Of a stretch of DNA of 15,090 bases, positions 1 through 6,351 are shown in pieces (position 1 is the first letter of the stretch; every line of letters starts with the position of its first letter). Position numbers and translations under genes: made by a program. The notes below the pieces were generated by a model. It was given only the letters and a program-made list of their open reading frames with translations, was not told the origin of the DNA and searched no databases. The DNA is from Methanobacteriota archaeon (lineage in GTDB: Archaea; Thermoplasmatota; Poseidoniia; Poseidoniales; SP79), in assembly GCA_002715545.1 (NCBI GenBank), contig PAZI01000015.1, forward strand, positions 1-15,090, in the 5' to 3' direction.

Positions 1-62
1 TGACCTGTGAAGGGATACCGCGCCGTTGAAATAGAACCACTCGGTCGGCCGGTTCCGGAGAC

Positions 63-344
63 GTGATACAGATGCCGAAACCATGGATGTCCGAGCTCAT
101 CATGAAGAAGCTCGGTATTCAGAAATGTAATGGCAGTTTTGAGACCGCTACGGAGGACCTTTCGATGGCTCACGCCATTGAAGTCGCTAAGGAAAAGGCG
201 AATGACATCACAGGTGCTGATCTGAAAGCTAAGACAAAGGAAGTCATCGGCACGTGTGTTTCGATGCGGGTTCGCGTTGAAGGGCGTTGGGGAAAGGAGG
301 CATGCAAAGCCATCGATGATGGTGAATTTGACGAGTACTTCTGA
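63..344 (+). pseudogene. rpl11: Ribosomal protein uL11, C-terminal (rRNA-binding) domain only; N-terminal part missing or out of frame
   Basis: The 93-residue product matches the second half of archaeal uL11, the protein that binds the GTPase-associated region of 23S rRNA at the base of the stalk. Family landmarks are SELIMKKLGI near residues 9-18, the helix KEVIGTCVSM near 59-68, and a C-terminal stretch resembling the family's (R)EIDEGVYDE, here KAIDDGEFDEYF. Archaeal uL11 is normally about 155-165 residues, so the roughly 70-residue N-terminal domain that contacts elongation factors is absent. The reading frame is closed upstream by TGA at 27-29, and the other two frames have TGA at 1-3 and 8-10. 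The GTG at 63 is only the first possible start codon and has no ribosome-binding site, so it is probably not genuine. Position ahead of rpl1 is the normal archaeal order. I read this as a real uL11 gene broken by a frameshift, a sequence error or a junction near the window edge; a true short gene is less likely. Confidence 0.8.
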
Positions 345-358
345 GCCCCCGTGCGGGA

Positions 359-390
359 GAGGGTAATACCTCGTGAACCGCCGAGGTGAG
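359..390 (+). promoter_or_regulatory. rpl1 leader with two mutually exclusive hairpins and a strong Shine-Dalgarno site
   Basis: GAGG at 359-362 can pair with CCTC at 369-372. Alternatively CCTCG at 369-373 can pair with CGAGG at 382-386. The two hairpins share the 369-372 arm, so only one can form at a time. The second one buries part of GAGGTGAG (383-390), a near-perfect complement to the archaeal 16S 3' end, 5-6 bases before the rpl1 ATG. The pairings are visible in the sequence. A role in autoregulation by uL1, known for the methanogen rpl1 mRNA, is inference. Confidence 0.4.
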
Positions 391-395
391 CAATC

Positions 396-1040
396 ATGGA
401 ACAGACCTTACGTGAAGCCATACAAAAGGCGCTTGACGAAGCGCCGGAACGGAAATTTACTCAGACACTAGAATATGCGTTCACACTCAAAGACATTGAT
501 CTGAAGAATCCAAAGAATAGGATCCAAGAGGAAGTGCGACTTCCTCACGGTAGAGGTAAAGACATCCGGATCGCTATCTTTGCGGCTGGAGAAATGGCAT
601 CCAAGGCGAAGGACGCTGAAATAGACGTTATCGATCCTACTACTATCGAAGATATTGGAAGTGACAAGAAAGCTGCCAGAAAACTGGCTAATCAATACCA
701 ATTCTTCCTTTCCGAAGTACCCCATATGGGGACAATTGGACGGTTTCTCGGGGTGGTCCTCGGACCTCGTGGTAAAATGCCACGACCAGTGCCCCCTGTC
801 GTCGACCCAACGGTGCTTGCAGATAACCTACGACAAACTGTGATTGTGCGTAGCAGGGACAAAGTGACCTTCCACACATCCTTTGGAAGTCAGCAGTTGA
901 ATATCGATCAACTTACTGAGAACGCCATGGCGATATATTCACGTGTTATTGGAAAATTGGATCGTGGGCCTCAGAATATACGATCATTGTACATTAAAAC
1001 AAGCATGGGCCCATCAATTCCAGTAGAGGTGAGTGCATGA
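396..1040 (+). CDS. rpl1: Large-subunit ribosomal protein uL1
   Basis: This 214-residue protein is full length for archaeal uL1 (about 210-220). It binds 23S rRNA helices 76-78 to form the mobile L1 stalk at the E site, and in methanogens it also represses its own mRNA. The family signature GRFLGVVLGPRGKMPRP lies at residues 115-131, after the central Rossmann-like domain (about 58-150). The C-terminal segment IGKLDRGPQNIRSLYIKTSMGP (residues 185-206) closes the two-domain fold. The ATG at 396 is chosen because GAGGTGAG ends 5 bases upstream and the N-terminus begins in register with other archaeal uL1 proteins. The stop codon overlaps the start of the P0 gene, and the ribosome-binding site for P0 lies inside this gene's last codons, which implies translational coupling. 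Nothing is unusual in the protein itself. Confidence 0.97.
   Translation: MEQTLREAIQKALDEAPERKFTQTLEYAFTLKDIDLKNPKNRIQEEVRLPHGRGKDIRIAIFAAGEMASKAKDAEIDVIDPTTIEDIGSDKKAARKLANQYQFFLSEVPHMGTIGRFLGVVLGPRGKMPRPVPPVVDPTVLADNLRQTVIVRSRDKVTFHTSFGSQQLNIDQLTENAMAIYSRVIGKLDRGPQNIRSLYIKTSMGPSIPVEVSA
1026..1033 (+). promoter_or_regulatory. Shine-Dalgarno site for P0, inside the rpl1 coding end
   Basis: GAGGTGAG is identical to the site before rpl1. It lies 3 bases before ATG 1037 and 6 bases before ATG 1040. The spacing slightly favours 1040, which would remove one Met; I kept 1037 as the outer start. Confidence 0.75.
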
Positions 1041-2059
1041 TGGAAGCAAAGATTGCACCTTGGAAAACTCACGTTGTTGCGAATGTTGTTGAGTTGCTAA
1101 AGACCCCCGGTACAATCGCTATCATCGACACTGCCGGTGTTCCTGCTGATTTATTCCTCAGCATGAGAGCAAAACTCAGAGAGGATATGACGCTTAAAAT
1201 CATGAAAAAGACATTGATACGTCTAGCTTGGAAAGAGGCTGGGCTCGACACAGCAATCATCGAAGAGGCCTTGGATACATCGATTCAACCTGCTATCGTT
1301 CATTCAACTACACTCTCTGCCTTCACTCTCTTTTCATCACTTGATGAAACAAGAGATGGTAGGGCTGCGAAGCCAGGAGATGTTGCACCAAAGGATATCA
1401 TTGTTGAAGCACAAGATACTGGCATGCCTCCTGGACCAATTGTGGGAGAGTTGAACTCGATAGGGATTCCTGCAAAGATCATGAAAGGTTCAGTTCACAT
1501 TTCAAAGAAAGTGACTGCCATCGAAGAGGGGGACGTATTCGATGGTGATCTTGGAATGATGTTAGACAAACTAGGAATTCGCCCCATAGAAATCGGTTTG
1601 ATTCTCAAGGGCGCTCTGGACGAAGGTGTTTGGTTCCTTCCAAGCACCCTCGACATCGACCGTGATCAAGTTCGAAATGATATCATAGGGGCAGTTGCCT
1701 CTGCTTTCAACCTCGCCTGCAACATGTCATGGGCCTCGAGCTTAACCACGCCCACTCTTGTCAGCCTAGCAGCACAAAGAGCGTTGTCACTGGCTGTTGA
1801 AACAGGATGGATGAGTGCAACCAGTGCGCCTCATCTACTCGCACAAGCACAAGCTAGAATGTTATCTTTAGCCGCATCATTAGATTCCTCTGCCTTGGAC
1901 GACGAACTTGGGTCGTTACTCGGTGCTGTCACAACAGCTACTGCAAATTCTGCAGAAGTGAGTGACAATACCGAGCCTACGGTCACTGAGGATGAAGAAG
2001 CAGAGGAAGAAGAGGAAGAAGAGGCTGCCTTCGGCGGTCTTGGAGATCTCTTCGGATAA
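1037..2059 (+). CDS. rplP0: Ribosomal stalk protein uL10 (acidic P0)
   Basis: This is the 340-residue archaeal/eukaryotic type of uL10, which anchors P1 dimers and forms the stalk that recruits translational GTPases. Residues 1-108 are the rRNA-binding domain (WKTHVVANVVELL, then KIMKKTLIRLAW near 54-65). Residues 110-185 are the insertion domain unique to archaea and eukaryotes, with the conserved DTGMPPGPIVGELNSIGIPAKI segment beginning at 127. Residues about 205-285 form the helical spine that binds P1 dimers. After a flexible hinge comes an acidic run and the GTPase-recruiting tail [10 protein letters not shown] (331-340). The tail is almost identical, at DNA level too, to the one in the next gene. 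The start overlaps the rpl1 stop, and P1 follows after 20 bases, so the three are surely co-transcribed. The identification is very firm; only the exact start (1037 or 1040) is open. Confidence 0.96.
   Translation: MMEAKIAPWKTHVVANVVELLKTPGTIAIIDTAGVPADLFLSMRAKLREDMTLKIMKKTLIRLAWKEAGLDTAIIEEALDTSIQPAIVHSTTLSAFTLFSSLDETRDGRAAKPGDVAPKDIIVEAQDTGMPPGPIVGELNSIGIPAKIMKGSVHISKKVTAIEEGDVFDGDLGMMLDKLGIRPIEIGLILKGALDEGVWFLPSTLDIDRDQVRNDIIGAVASAFNLACNMSWASSLTTPTLVSLAAQRALSLAVETGWMSATSAPHLLAQAQARMLSLAASLDSSALDDELGSLLGAVTTATANSAEVSDNTEPTVTEDEEAEEEEEEEAAFGGLGDLFG
2003..2056 (+). repeat. 54-bp tail repeat, copy 1 (end of P0)
   Basis: This stretch encodes seven Glu residues plus [11 protein letters not shown]. 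It matches 2338-2391 at 49 of 54 bases, including the first 25 bases without a change. Four of the five differences are synonymous third-position changes; the fifth is Ala/Val. Confidence 0.9.
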
Positions 2060-2067
2060 TACAACAA

Positions 2068-2074
2068 GAGGTGA
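2068..2074 (+). promoter_or_regulatory. Shine-Dalgarno site for P1
   Basis: GAGGTGA lies 5 bases before the ATG at 2080 and decides that start over the ATG at 2076, which would sit only 1 base from the site and is in another frame. Confidence 0.8.
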
Positions 2075-2079
2075 AATGA

Positions 2080-2394
2080 ATGGAATATATCTATGGAGCA
2101 ATGCTCCCGCATAGTGCAGGAAAAGAGATTGGAGACGAAGCGGTGACAAAGGTATTGGAAGCCGCAGGGGTAGAAGTGGACAGCAGTCGAGTCAAGGCAC
2201 TTGTTGCAAGTCTGGCAGATGTAGACATCGAAGAAGCGATGTCTGCTGCAGTTGCAGCACCTGCTGCTGCATCTTCCGCTTCAGCATCAGCAGCGGGACC
2301 TGCAGCAGATGCTAGTGAAGAAGCTGCGAGCGAACCAGAGGAAGAAGAGGAAGAAGAGGCTGTCTTCGGTGGTCTTGGAGACCTGTTCGGTTGA
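2080..2394 (+). CDS. rpl12: Ribosomal stalk protein P1 (archaeal L12)
   Basis: This is the 104-residue acidic stalk protein that dimerises and binds the P0 spine, delivering elongation factors to the ribosome. Residues 1-58 are the helical dimerisation domain ([22 protein letters not shown] at the start, then [21 protein letters not shown]). Residues 59-85 are a hinge rich in Ala and Ser. Residues 86-104 are the poly-Glu run and the FGGLGDLFG tail. Length and layout are standard for archaea (about 100-110 residues). The start is supported by a strong Shine-Dalgarno site. The gene is the last clearly ribosomal member of the cluster; 17 bases later an unrelated gene begins, preceded and overlapped by RNA hairpins. 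Confidence 0.96.
   Translation: MEYIYGAMLPHSAGKEIGDEAVTKVLEAAGVEVDSSRVKALVASLADVDIEEAMSAAVAAPAAASSASASAAGPAADASEEAASEPEEEEEEEAVFGGLGDLFG
2338..2391 (+). repeat. 54-bp tail repeat, copy 2 (end of P1)
   Basis: This is the partner of 2003-2056. It codes for the same acidic, GTPase-recruiting tail and lies 335 bases downstream in the same orientation, close enough for slippage or gene conversion. Confidence 0.9.
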
Positions 2395-2411
2395 ATGTGT
2401 AGACGACATCA

Positions 2412-2425
2412 ATGATTTCGATCAT
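2412..2425 (+). promoter_or_regulatory. Hairpin with TTCG loop over the start codon of the next gene
   Basis: ATGAT (2412-2416) pairs perfectly with ATCAT (2421-2425) around a TTCG tetraloop. The proposed ATG at 2412 would be inside the stem, with no Shine-Dalgarno site nearby. Confidence 0.4.
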
Positions 2426-2924
2426 ACGCTTTGAATCAGCAATCTGCGTCACTCCACGTGACGCAGTGCGAGCAGCCCGATTGGCCTCTAAACGCCGAGG
2501 GTGGAGGTGGACCTCCATCGAATCAACACGTGTGGTCGACCGATTCGTCATCATAGCTCCACTCACCTCTGGAGTTCCAACGATTGGACTTGATATTGAA
2601 ACACCTGATGGGAAAATAGAGATGCATGCATGGACTGCATCACCTACCTCAGCAGGTTCACTACACCATATTGAATGGAAATCAGCCGAACCTAGGATGA
2701 GTTATCTCATCAAAGATATCGTTATTGAATGGGCGCTATTGTGTCCACGTGCACCTTGGAAGTGGACATTTGGTGAACGTTCGAGAGTAGGTTATCTTCT
2801 CTCAGAATTCCGTAAAGCGAAAAGAGCATTCCGAGATCTTGGATTCGAAGTTAAGCGTCACAAAGAATGGCCACCAGTGAACCACCCCCCCTTTGACGGG
2901 CATGGGGAAAGCAGTGATGAATGA
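2412..2924 (+). CDS. Protein of unknown function, 170 residues
   Basis: I do not recognise this protein. It appears soluble: no signal peptide or membrane segment is visible. It is rich in Trp and Arg (RRGWRW near residues 28-33, APWKWTFGERSRVGYLL near 114-130) with two Cys (12 and 111). The C-terminus is basic (FRKAKRAFRDLGFEVKRHKEW) and then rich in Pro and acidic residues, with a C7 run in the DNA at 2885-2891. The middle reads as alternating beta strands (RFVIIAP, TIGLDIET, KIEMHAW). The start is uncertain: ATG 2412 lacks a ribosome-binding site and sits in a hairpin. A GTG at 2466 preceded by GTGA is a possible alternative, which would leave about 70 bases of structured spacer after P1. 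The end overlaps the next gene by ATGA, so the two are probably translationally coupled. It sits between ribosomal and envelope genes and could belong to either set. Confidence 0.65.
   Translation: MISIIRFESAICVTPRDAVRAARLASKRRGWRWTSIESTRVVDRFVIIAPLTSGVPTIGLDIETPDGKIEMHAWTASPTSAGSLHHIEWKSAEPRMSYLIKDIVIEWALLCPRAPWKWTFGERSRVGYLLSEFRKAKRAFRDLGFEVKRHKEWPPVNHPPFDGHGESSDE
2444..2466 (+). promoter_or_regulatory. Strong 9-bp hairpin downstream of the ribosomal operon
   Basis: CTGCGTCAC (2444-2452) and GTGACGCAG (2458-2466) are perfect reverse complements around the 5-base loop TCCAC. This is the strongest short stem I found in the window. No T-run follows, so it is not a classic intrinsic terminator. 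It may act as an RNA processing or attenuation element, or be a chance feature of coding sequence. Confidence 0.45.
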
Positions 2925-4048
2925 AGCCTTCAGCAGGGGGCATAATGAGGCCAGAGAGTGACGCAGAGGACAGCCCAGTTACTGAGGTTGAAGAAACATC
3001 TGTGATAGAGGGTGGGTTCTTACGACGAAGATGGCCTATCTTCGTAATTTGCGTTGTTGCCATATTGATTGGAACCTCATATGTAGGCATAGGATATATG
3101 ATTGCTAGCCAGGCATTGGCTGCTCAGCCAGGTTGTGGTATATTTGCAGATAATACACCGGATGATTGGTCTGTGACCGAAGATTGGAATTCATCGTACT
3201 TCCAAGAATCAGAGAATGCTGAACGAAGGGTGAGCATACGTCGTGATTTCAATCTCACAGGATATATGATGGAAGAATATGAGAATGTCACTTTCAAGCC
3301 CCGCGGTGGGGAAGATATCAATTTGGTTGGGTGGTACGTTGAAGCCGATCCTGAAGCTCCTGTCATCGTCATGGTACATGGCATTGGACTGAATGGAAAA
3401 TGCAAGAATGAGATGATTCTAGCTCAAGCAATGCTGACCAGACAAGGATTGAATACGTTGAATATGGATATGAGGAACTACGGATTCAGTGGCTCAGATG
3501 GAGAATATATCGGGGCTGGGTGGAAGGAATATCGAGACGTTCTTGGTGCCTATGATTGGTTAATCAGTGAGAAAGGATACGAAGCAGGCAGTATCGGATT
3601 ATTCGGGGTTTCGGGAGGAGGTGGAACTGCCATTGCGCTGATGGAAGAAGCCGGTCTTGGGGCATTGTGGCTTGACAGCGCATGGTTGGACTGGCCATTG
3701 GTGGTCGGGAACGAGCTCGAGAGGTTAGGTTTCCCGCGCTTACTCTCTGGACCTGCCTTGAGAGTAGGAGGTCAAATGGCAGATGTAGATTTCAATGAGA
3801 ACCATCCAATGGATCTTGCACACCAACTCAATGGACGGCCGGTATACTTGCAGCATGCCGATGGTGATACTCGCGTATCAGTTCAGCATGCGTATAATTT
3901 CAAAACGGCAGCTGACACACATCAAGCAAATGTGACCCACTGGAATGTAGAGGGATACAACCACGTGGATGTCATGTGGGCATTTCCAGTCGAATACGAG
4001 TCAAAGATGGGAGAGTTCTTTCACAATGCCTTGTCCAGCAGCGAATGA
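2921..4048 (+). CDS. Membrane-anchored alpha/beta hydrolase (serine esterase/peptidase-like)
   Basis: This 375-residue alpha/beta-hydrolase-fold protein has a short acidic cytosolic N-terminus, basic RRR at 35-37, and one hydrophobic segment (about 38-62). The catalytic domain from about 120 onward therefore probably lies outside the cell. Visible family features are the oxyanion loop VMVHGIGLNG (150-159), DMRNYGFSGSDG (183-194), and the nucleophile elbow GVSGG with Ser231. The probable acid is Asp314 or Asp316 in HADGD, and His348 in GYNHVD completes the triad. The layout resembles archaeal and bacterial esterases of the BEM46/ABHD13 type, but the substrate cannot be told. The start at 2921 overlaps the previous stop (ATGA); ATG 2945, with AGGGGG just upstream, is a second candidate and would only shorten the cytosolic tail. 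Two Cys (72 and 161) could matter outside the cell. The enzyme class is firm; specificity is unknown. Confidence 0.88.
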   Translation: MKPSAGGIMRPESDAEDSPVTEVEETSVIEGGFLRRRWPIFVICVVAILIGTSYVGIGYMIASQALAAQPGCGIFADNTPDDWSVTEDWNSSYFQESENAERRVSIRRDFNLTGYMMEEYENVTFKPRGGEDINLVGWYVEADPEAPVIVMVHGIGLNGKCKNEMILAQAMLTRQGLNTLNMDMRNYGFSGSDGEYIGAGWKEYRDVLGAYDWLISEKGYEAGSIGLFGVSGGGGTAIALMEEAGLGALWLDSAWLDWPLVVGNELERLGFPRLLSGPALRVGGQMADVDFNENHPMDLAHQLNGRPVYLQHADGDTRVSVQHAYNFKTAADTHQANVTHWNVEGYNHVDVMWAFPVEYESKMGEFFHNALSSSE

Positions 4049-4080
4049 AAATAATGGTCAACTTGAAGATGGAGCGCTCT

Positions 4081-4086
4081 GGTGAT
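4081..4086 (+). promoter_or_regulatory. Shine-Dalgarno site fixing a GTG start
   Basis: GGTGAT, a full match to the archaeal anti-Shine-Dalgarno core, ends 5 bases before GTG 4092 and supports this non-ATG start. Confidence 0.6.
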
Positions 4087-4091
4087 GGTCC

Positions 4092-4745
4092 GTGATTGAC
4101 CGCGACGTCCTGTTCGGCACACCCCGTGCTATCTCGATGTGGGTCATCAGTGCATTCTTCGTCGTGGCTTTTGCAGGCTACTTTAACGTGCTCGCAGATA
4201 AGGAAACTGTTGGCTCGGCCATGGGTGGTGGAAGTAGTGGAAGTTGGGATGTCTCATTCATCGAGACATTAGACACCACTTCAGAGGGACCAACTGAAGT
4301 CAATGATGGCGAATCCACAAGTGTAACAAAAACGATAGCTCCAGAAACCAACATGTTCGGAGTTGTAAGAATCATGGTGACATGTTCCGACGGCGGAGGG
4401 ATTGGCGACCTAGGTACTGATTCATTCAGTGCGGCGTTGACCGCTCCAGAAGGTATTGATGGTGGGACATTATCTGGAGACTGCGATGGTTCGGAATATG
4501 AATTGAACATCCCTATCATCGATGGTTATGATGGCGAGTCATATGTAGCGAATTCGACAACAGAAGGGGAAATCAGGACGCGTTGGTCAGCAGGAGATGG
4601 AGATGGACATGGCGATTGGATGCTTGATGTCACGGTTCAAACCGCGGGTCAGCAACTACTTGGTCCTGGAGGGGAAGATGGTGCAGCCGATGTGACAATG
4701 TCTATCTCAGCAATCACATTCGATCTTGATATCAAAGTAGCATAG
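4092..4745 (+). CDS. Secreted or membrane-anchored beta-rich protein of unknown function
   Basis: This 217-residue protein has one hydrophobic segment near its start (residues about 14-34), which could be a signal anchor or an uncleaved signal peptide. Everything after it looks extracellular. A Gly/Ser linker (41-51) leads into a beta-rich domain of alternating strands, with two Cys (98 and 131) well placed for a disulphide and a Gly/Asp-rich loop (about 168-175, GDGDGHGD) that may bind calcium. The protein is strongly acidic, as expected for a marine surface protein. Nothing follows the domain, so it is a single small ectodomain. The start is GTG with a good Shine-Dalgarno site. It lies 43 bases after the hydrolase and 10 bases before the flavoenzyme, so all three may form one transcript. 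I do not recognise the family. Confidence 0.75.
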   Translation: MIDRDVLFGTPRAISMWVISAFFVVAFAGYFNVLADKETVGSAMGGGSSGSWDVSFIETLDTTSEGPTEVNDGESTSVTKTIAPETNMFGVVRIMVTCSDGGGIGDLGTDSFSAALTAPEGIDGGTLSGDCDGSEYELNIPIIDGYDGESYVANSTTEGEIRTRWSAGDGDGHGDWMLDVTVQTAGQQLLGPGGEDGAADVTMSISAITFDLDIKVA

Positions 4746-4755
4746 GGATGATGAA

Positions 4756-6288
4756 ATGAGCGAGGATTGGCCCCCAATTCATACCGAATTCCCACCATCT
4801 GGTTTCTCAGGTGGAGACTATGATTTCGTTGTCATAGGAGGGGGAACGGCCGGCGTTGCCGGTGCATTACTCGGTGCCCAACTCGGTGCAAAGACGTTGC
4901 TTGTTGAGCGAACAGATGGATTGGGTGGAGAGTCACTCGAACGTGGTACAATTCCTCGAGCAACACTTCTCTCTGCAAGTCGGGCACGTGCTGCAGCGTA
5001 TTCACAAGCACGCTTCGGCCTTCCAGATATCGAGGATTTTCCTCACGTTTCTGTGCGGAAGTTATTCAAGCATGTCAAGCGAATACAAGATATTGTAGGA
5101 GAGGAGGTTGAACTCGAATATTTTGAACGCAGGGGTATCGAAGTATTGCTCAATTCTGAAGCGAAATTCATCACTCCAGATACACTCGATGTTAATGGGC
5201 ATCCTGTAAATTTCAAGAAAGTCCTCATCTCCACTGGCTCAATTGTTGACACGCCAAGAGAATATCGTAAAGTGGGACCTTTGACATTACACACTGTCTG
5301 GAATCTTACGATTGTACCAGAATACATCGTCATCATAGGAGCTGGAAGAGAAGCTGTAGAATGGGCGCAATTGTGGCGCCGAATGGGGGCTGCAGTCACA
5401 GTTGTTGCAGGTCAATCTGGTCAAGTTCTGCCAAGTGATGATCCCGAAGTAGGAGATATGTGTAAGGCAATTCTTCAAGCTGAAGGGATTGAAATAATCA
5501 CCGGAAAAACGCGCAAACTCGAGGTTTCTGGGCAATCTGGTCAAGGTAAAGTACAGGGAGATGTGGATCTCACTTTACCAGATGGAACACACCGAAATGC
5601 AAGCCATCTATTGATTGCCACAGGTCGAATGCCAAGTATGGATGGATTGAATCTTGAAGATGGGGAAATTGAATTTGATGGGAAAACAGGGTATATTTCA
5701 GTTGATGACACTATGAGAAGTACATCCAATTCGAAAGTATATGCTGCTGGAGAAGTGCTTGGAAAATATCCCTTCACACATACTGCTCAATTGCAAGGAT
5801 GGGTTGCTGCAGAACATGCATTCACAGGCGCCTCTCGCAAAAATGCTCGGTTCAAGTTCAATCCAGATCGCATGAGCTGGGCAACAATGACCTCGCCAGA
5901 ATTAGCACATATTGGAATCACAGAAGCCGAAGCAAAACGCCGTTTTGCCAAGAAGATTGTCGTATACAAATGGGACGCAGGAGCTCTTGATAGAGCTGTT
6001 ATCGAAGATCACACTTTTGGTTTTGTCAAAATCATATGTAAAGGAGACATCATCATAGGTGCCGAATTAGTCTCCCCAAATGCCAGCGATCTGATTCAGA
6101 TGTTTGCCCTTGCTGTGCAAACAGAAGCTACAATTCAATCAATCATTGACAGTATGGCTGTTCATCCATCCTATGCAAGTTCAACCCTTTGGCTTGGAAT
6201 AGAATCATTCTATGAAACATGGTTAACTCCGAAATACAGGAAGGGACAAAAGAAACTCTCGGGCAATCTCAACCTAGAGCGAATGTAG
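4756..6288 (+). CDS. FAD-dependent pyridine-nucleotide oxidoreductase (Lpd/SthA-like) lacking both redox cysteines
   Basis: This 510-residue flavoprotein has the full layout of the class I pyridine nucleotide-disulphide reductase family (lipoamide dehydrogenase, mercuric reductase, soluble transhydrogenase). The FAD Rossmann motif VIGGGTAG is at 26-33 with ribose-binding Glu51. A second Rossmann fold IIGAGREAVEWA (193-204) binds NAD(P). ATGR is at 288-291, an FAD-contact AAGEV at 330-334 has Glu for the usual Asp, and the dimerisation domain runs from about 372 to 480. The redox site, normally GGTCLNVGCIPSK, reads GGESLERGTIPRA, so the Cys positions are Ser60 and Thr65. The dyad His is kept (His470, AVHPS) but its Glu partner is replaced by Ser475. 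Only two Cys exist (236 and 428), neither near the flavin. The enzyme cannot use a disulphide. SthA also has GTIP here but keeps its first Cys. Transhydrogenase, quinone reductase or diaphorase activity is plausible. A 30-residue basic tail extends past the usual end. Confidence 0.9.
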   Translation: MSEDWPPIHTEFPPSGFSGGDYDFVVIGGGTAGVAGALLGAQLGAKTLLVERTDGLGGESLERGTIPRATLLSASRARAAAYSQARFGLPDIEDFPHVSVRKLFKHVKRIQDIVGEEVELEYFERRGIEVLLNSEAKFITPDTLDVNGHPVNFKKVLISTGSIVDTPREYRKVGPLTLHTVWNLTIVPEYIVIIGAGREAVEWAQLWRRMGAAVTVVAGQSGQVLPSDDPEVGDMCKAILQAEGIEIITGKTRKLEVSGQSGQGKVQGDVDLTLPDGTHRNASHLLIATGRMPSMDGLNLEDGEIEFDGKTGYISVDDTMRSTSNSKVYAAGEVLGKYPFTHTAQLQGWVAAEHAFTGASRKNARFKFNPDRMSWATMTSPELAHIGITEAEAKRRFAKKIVVYKWDAGALDRAVIEDHTFGFVKIICKGDIIIGAELVSPNASDLIQMFALAVQTEATIQSIIDSMAVHPSYASSTLWLGIESFYETWLTPKYRKGQKKLSGNLNLERM

Positions 6289-6351
6289 CCAGTAAGCAGA
6301 AGCGTGAATACGGAGTAGGCTTGAATGTCATTGACAGGGGGACGACAGTAG

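Noticed and set aside
1831..2149. Minus-strand ORFs with poly-Ser or Phe/Leu-rich runs opposite the P0 and P1 genes
   Set aside because: They are mirror translations of the acidic poly-Glu tails and have no independent coding signal.
4072..4079. Perfect 8-base palindrome GAGCGCTC between the hydrolase and the next gene as an operator
   Set aside because: It is a single short palindrome with no second copy or promoter element around it; chance is likely.
6325..6351. In-frame ATG at 6325 as an earlier start for the surface protein
   Set aside because: The frame from it hits TAG at 6349-6351, so it cannot extend the gene; GTG 6352 begins a good signal peptide.
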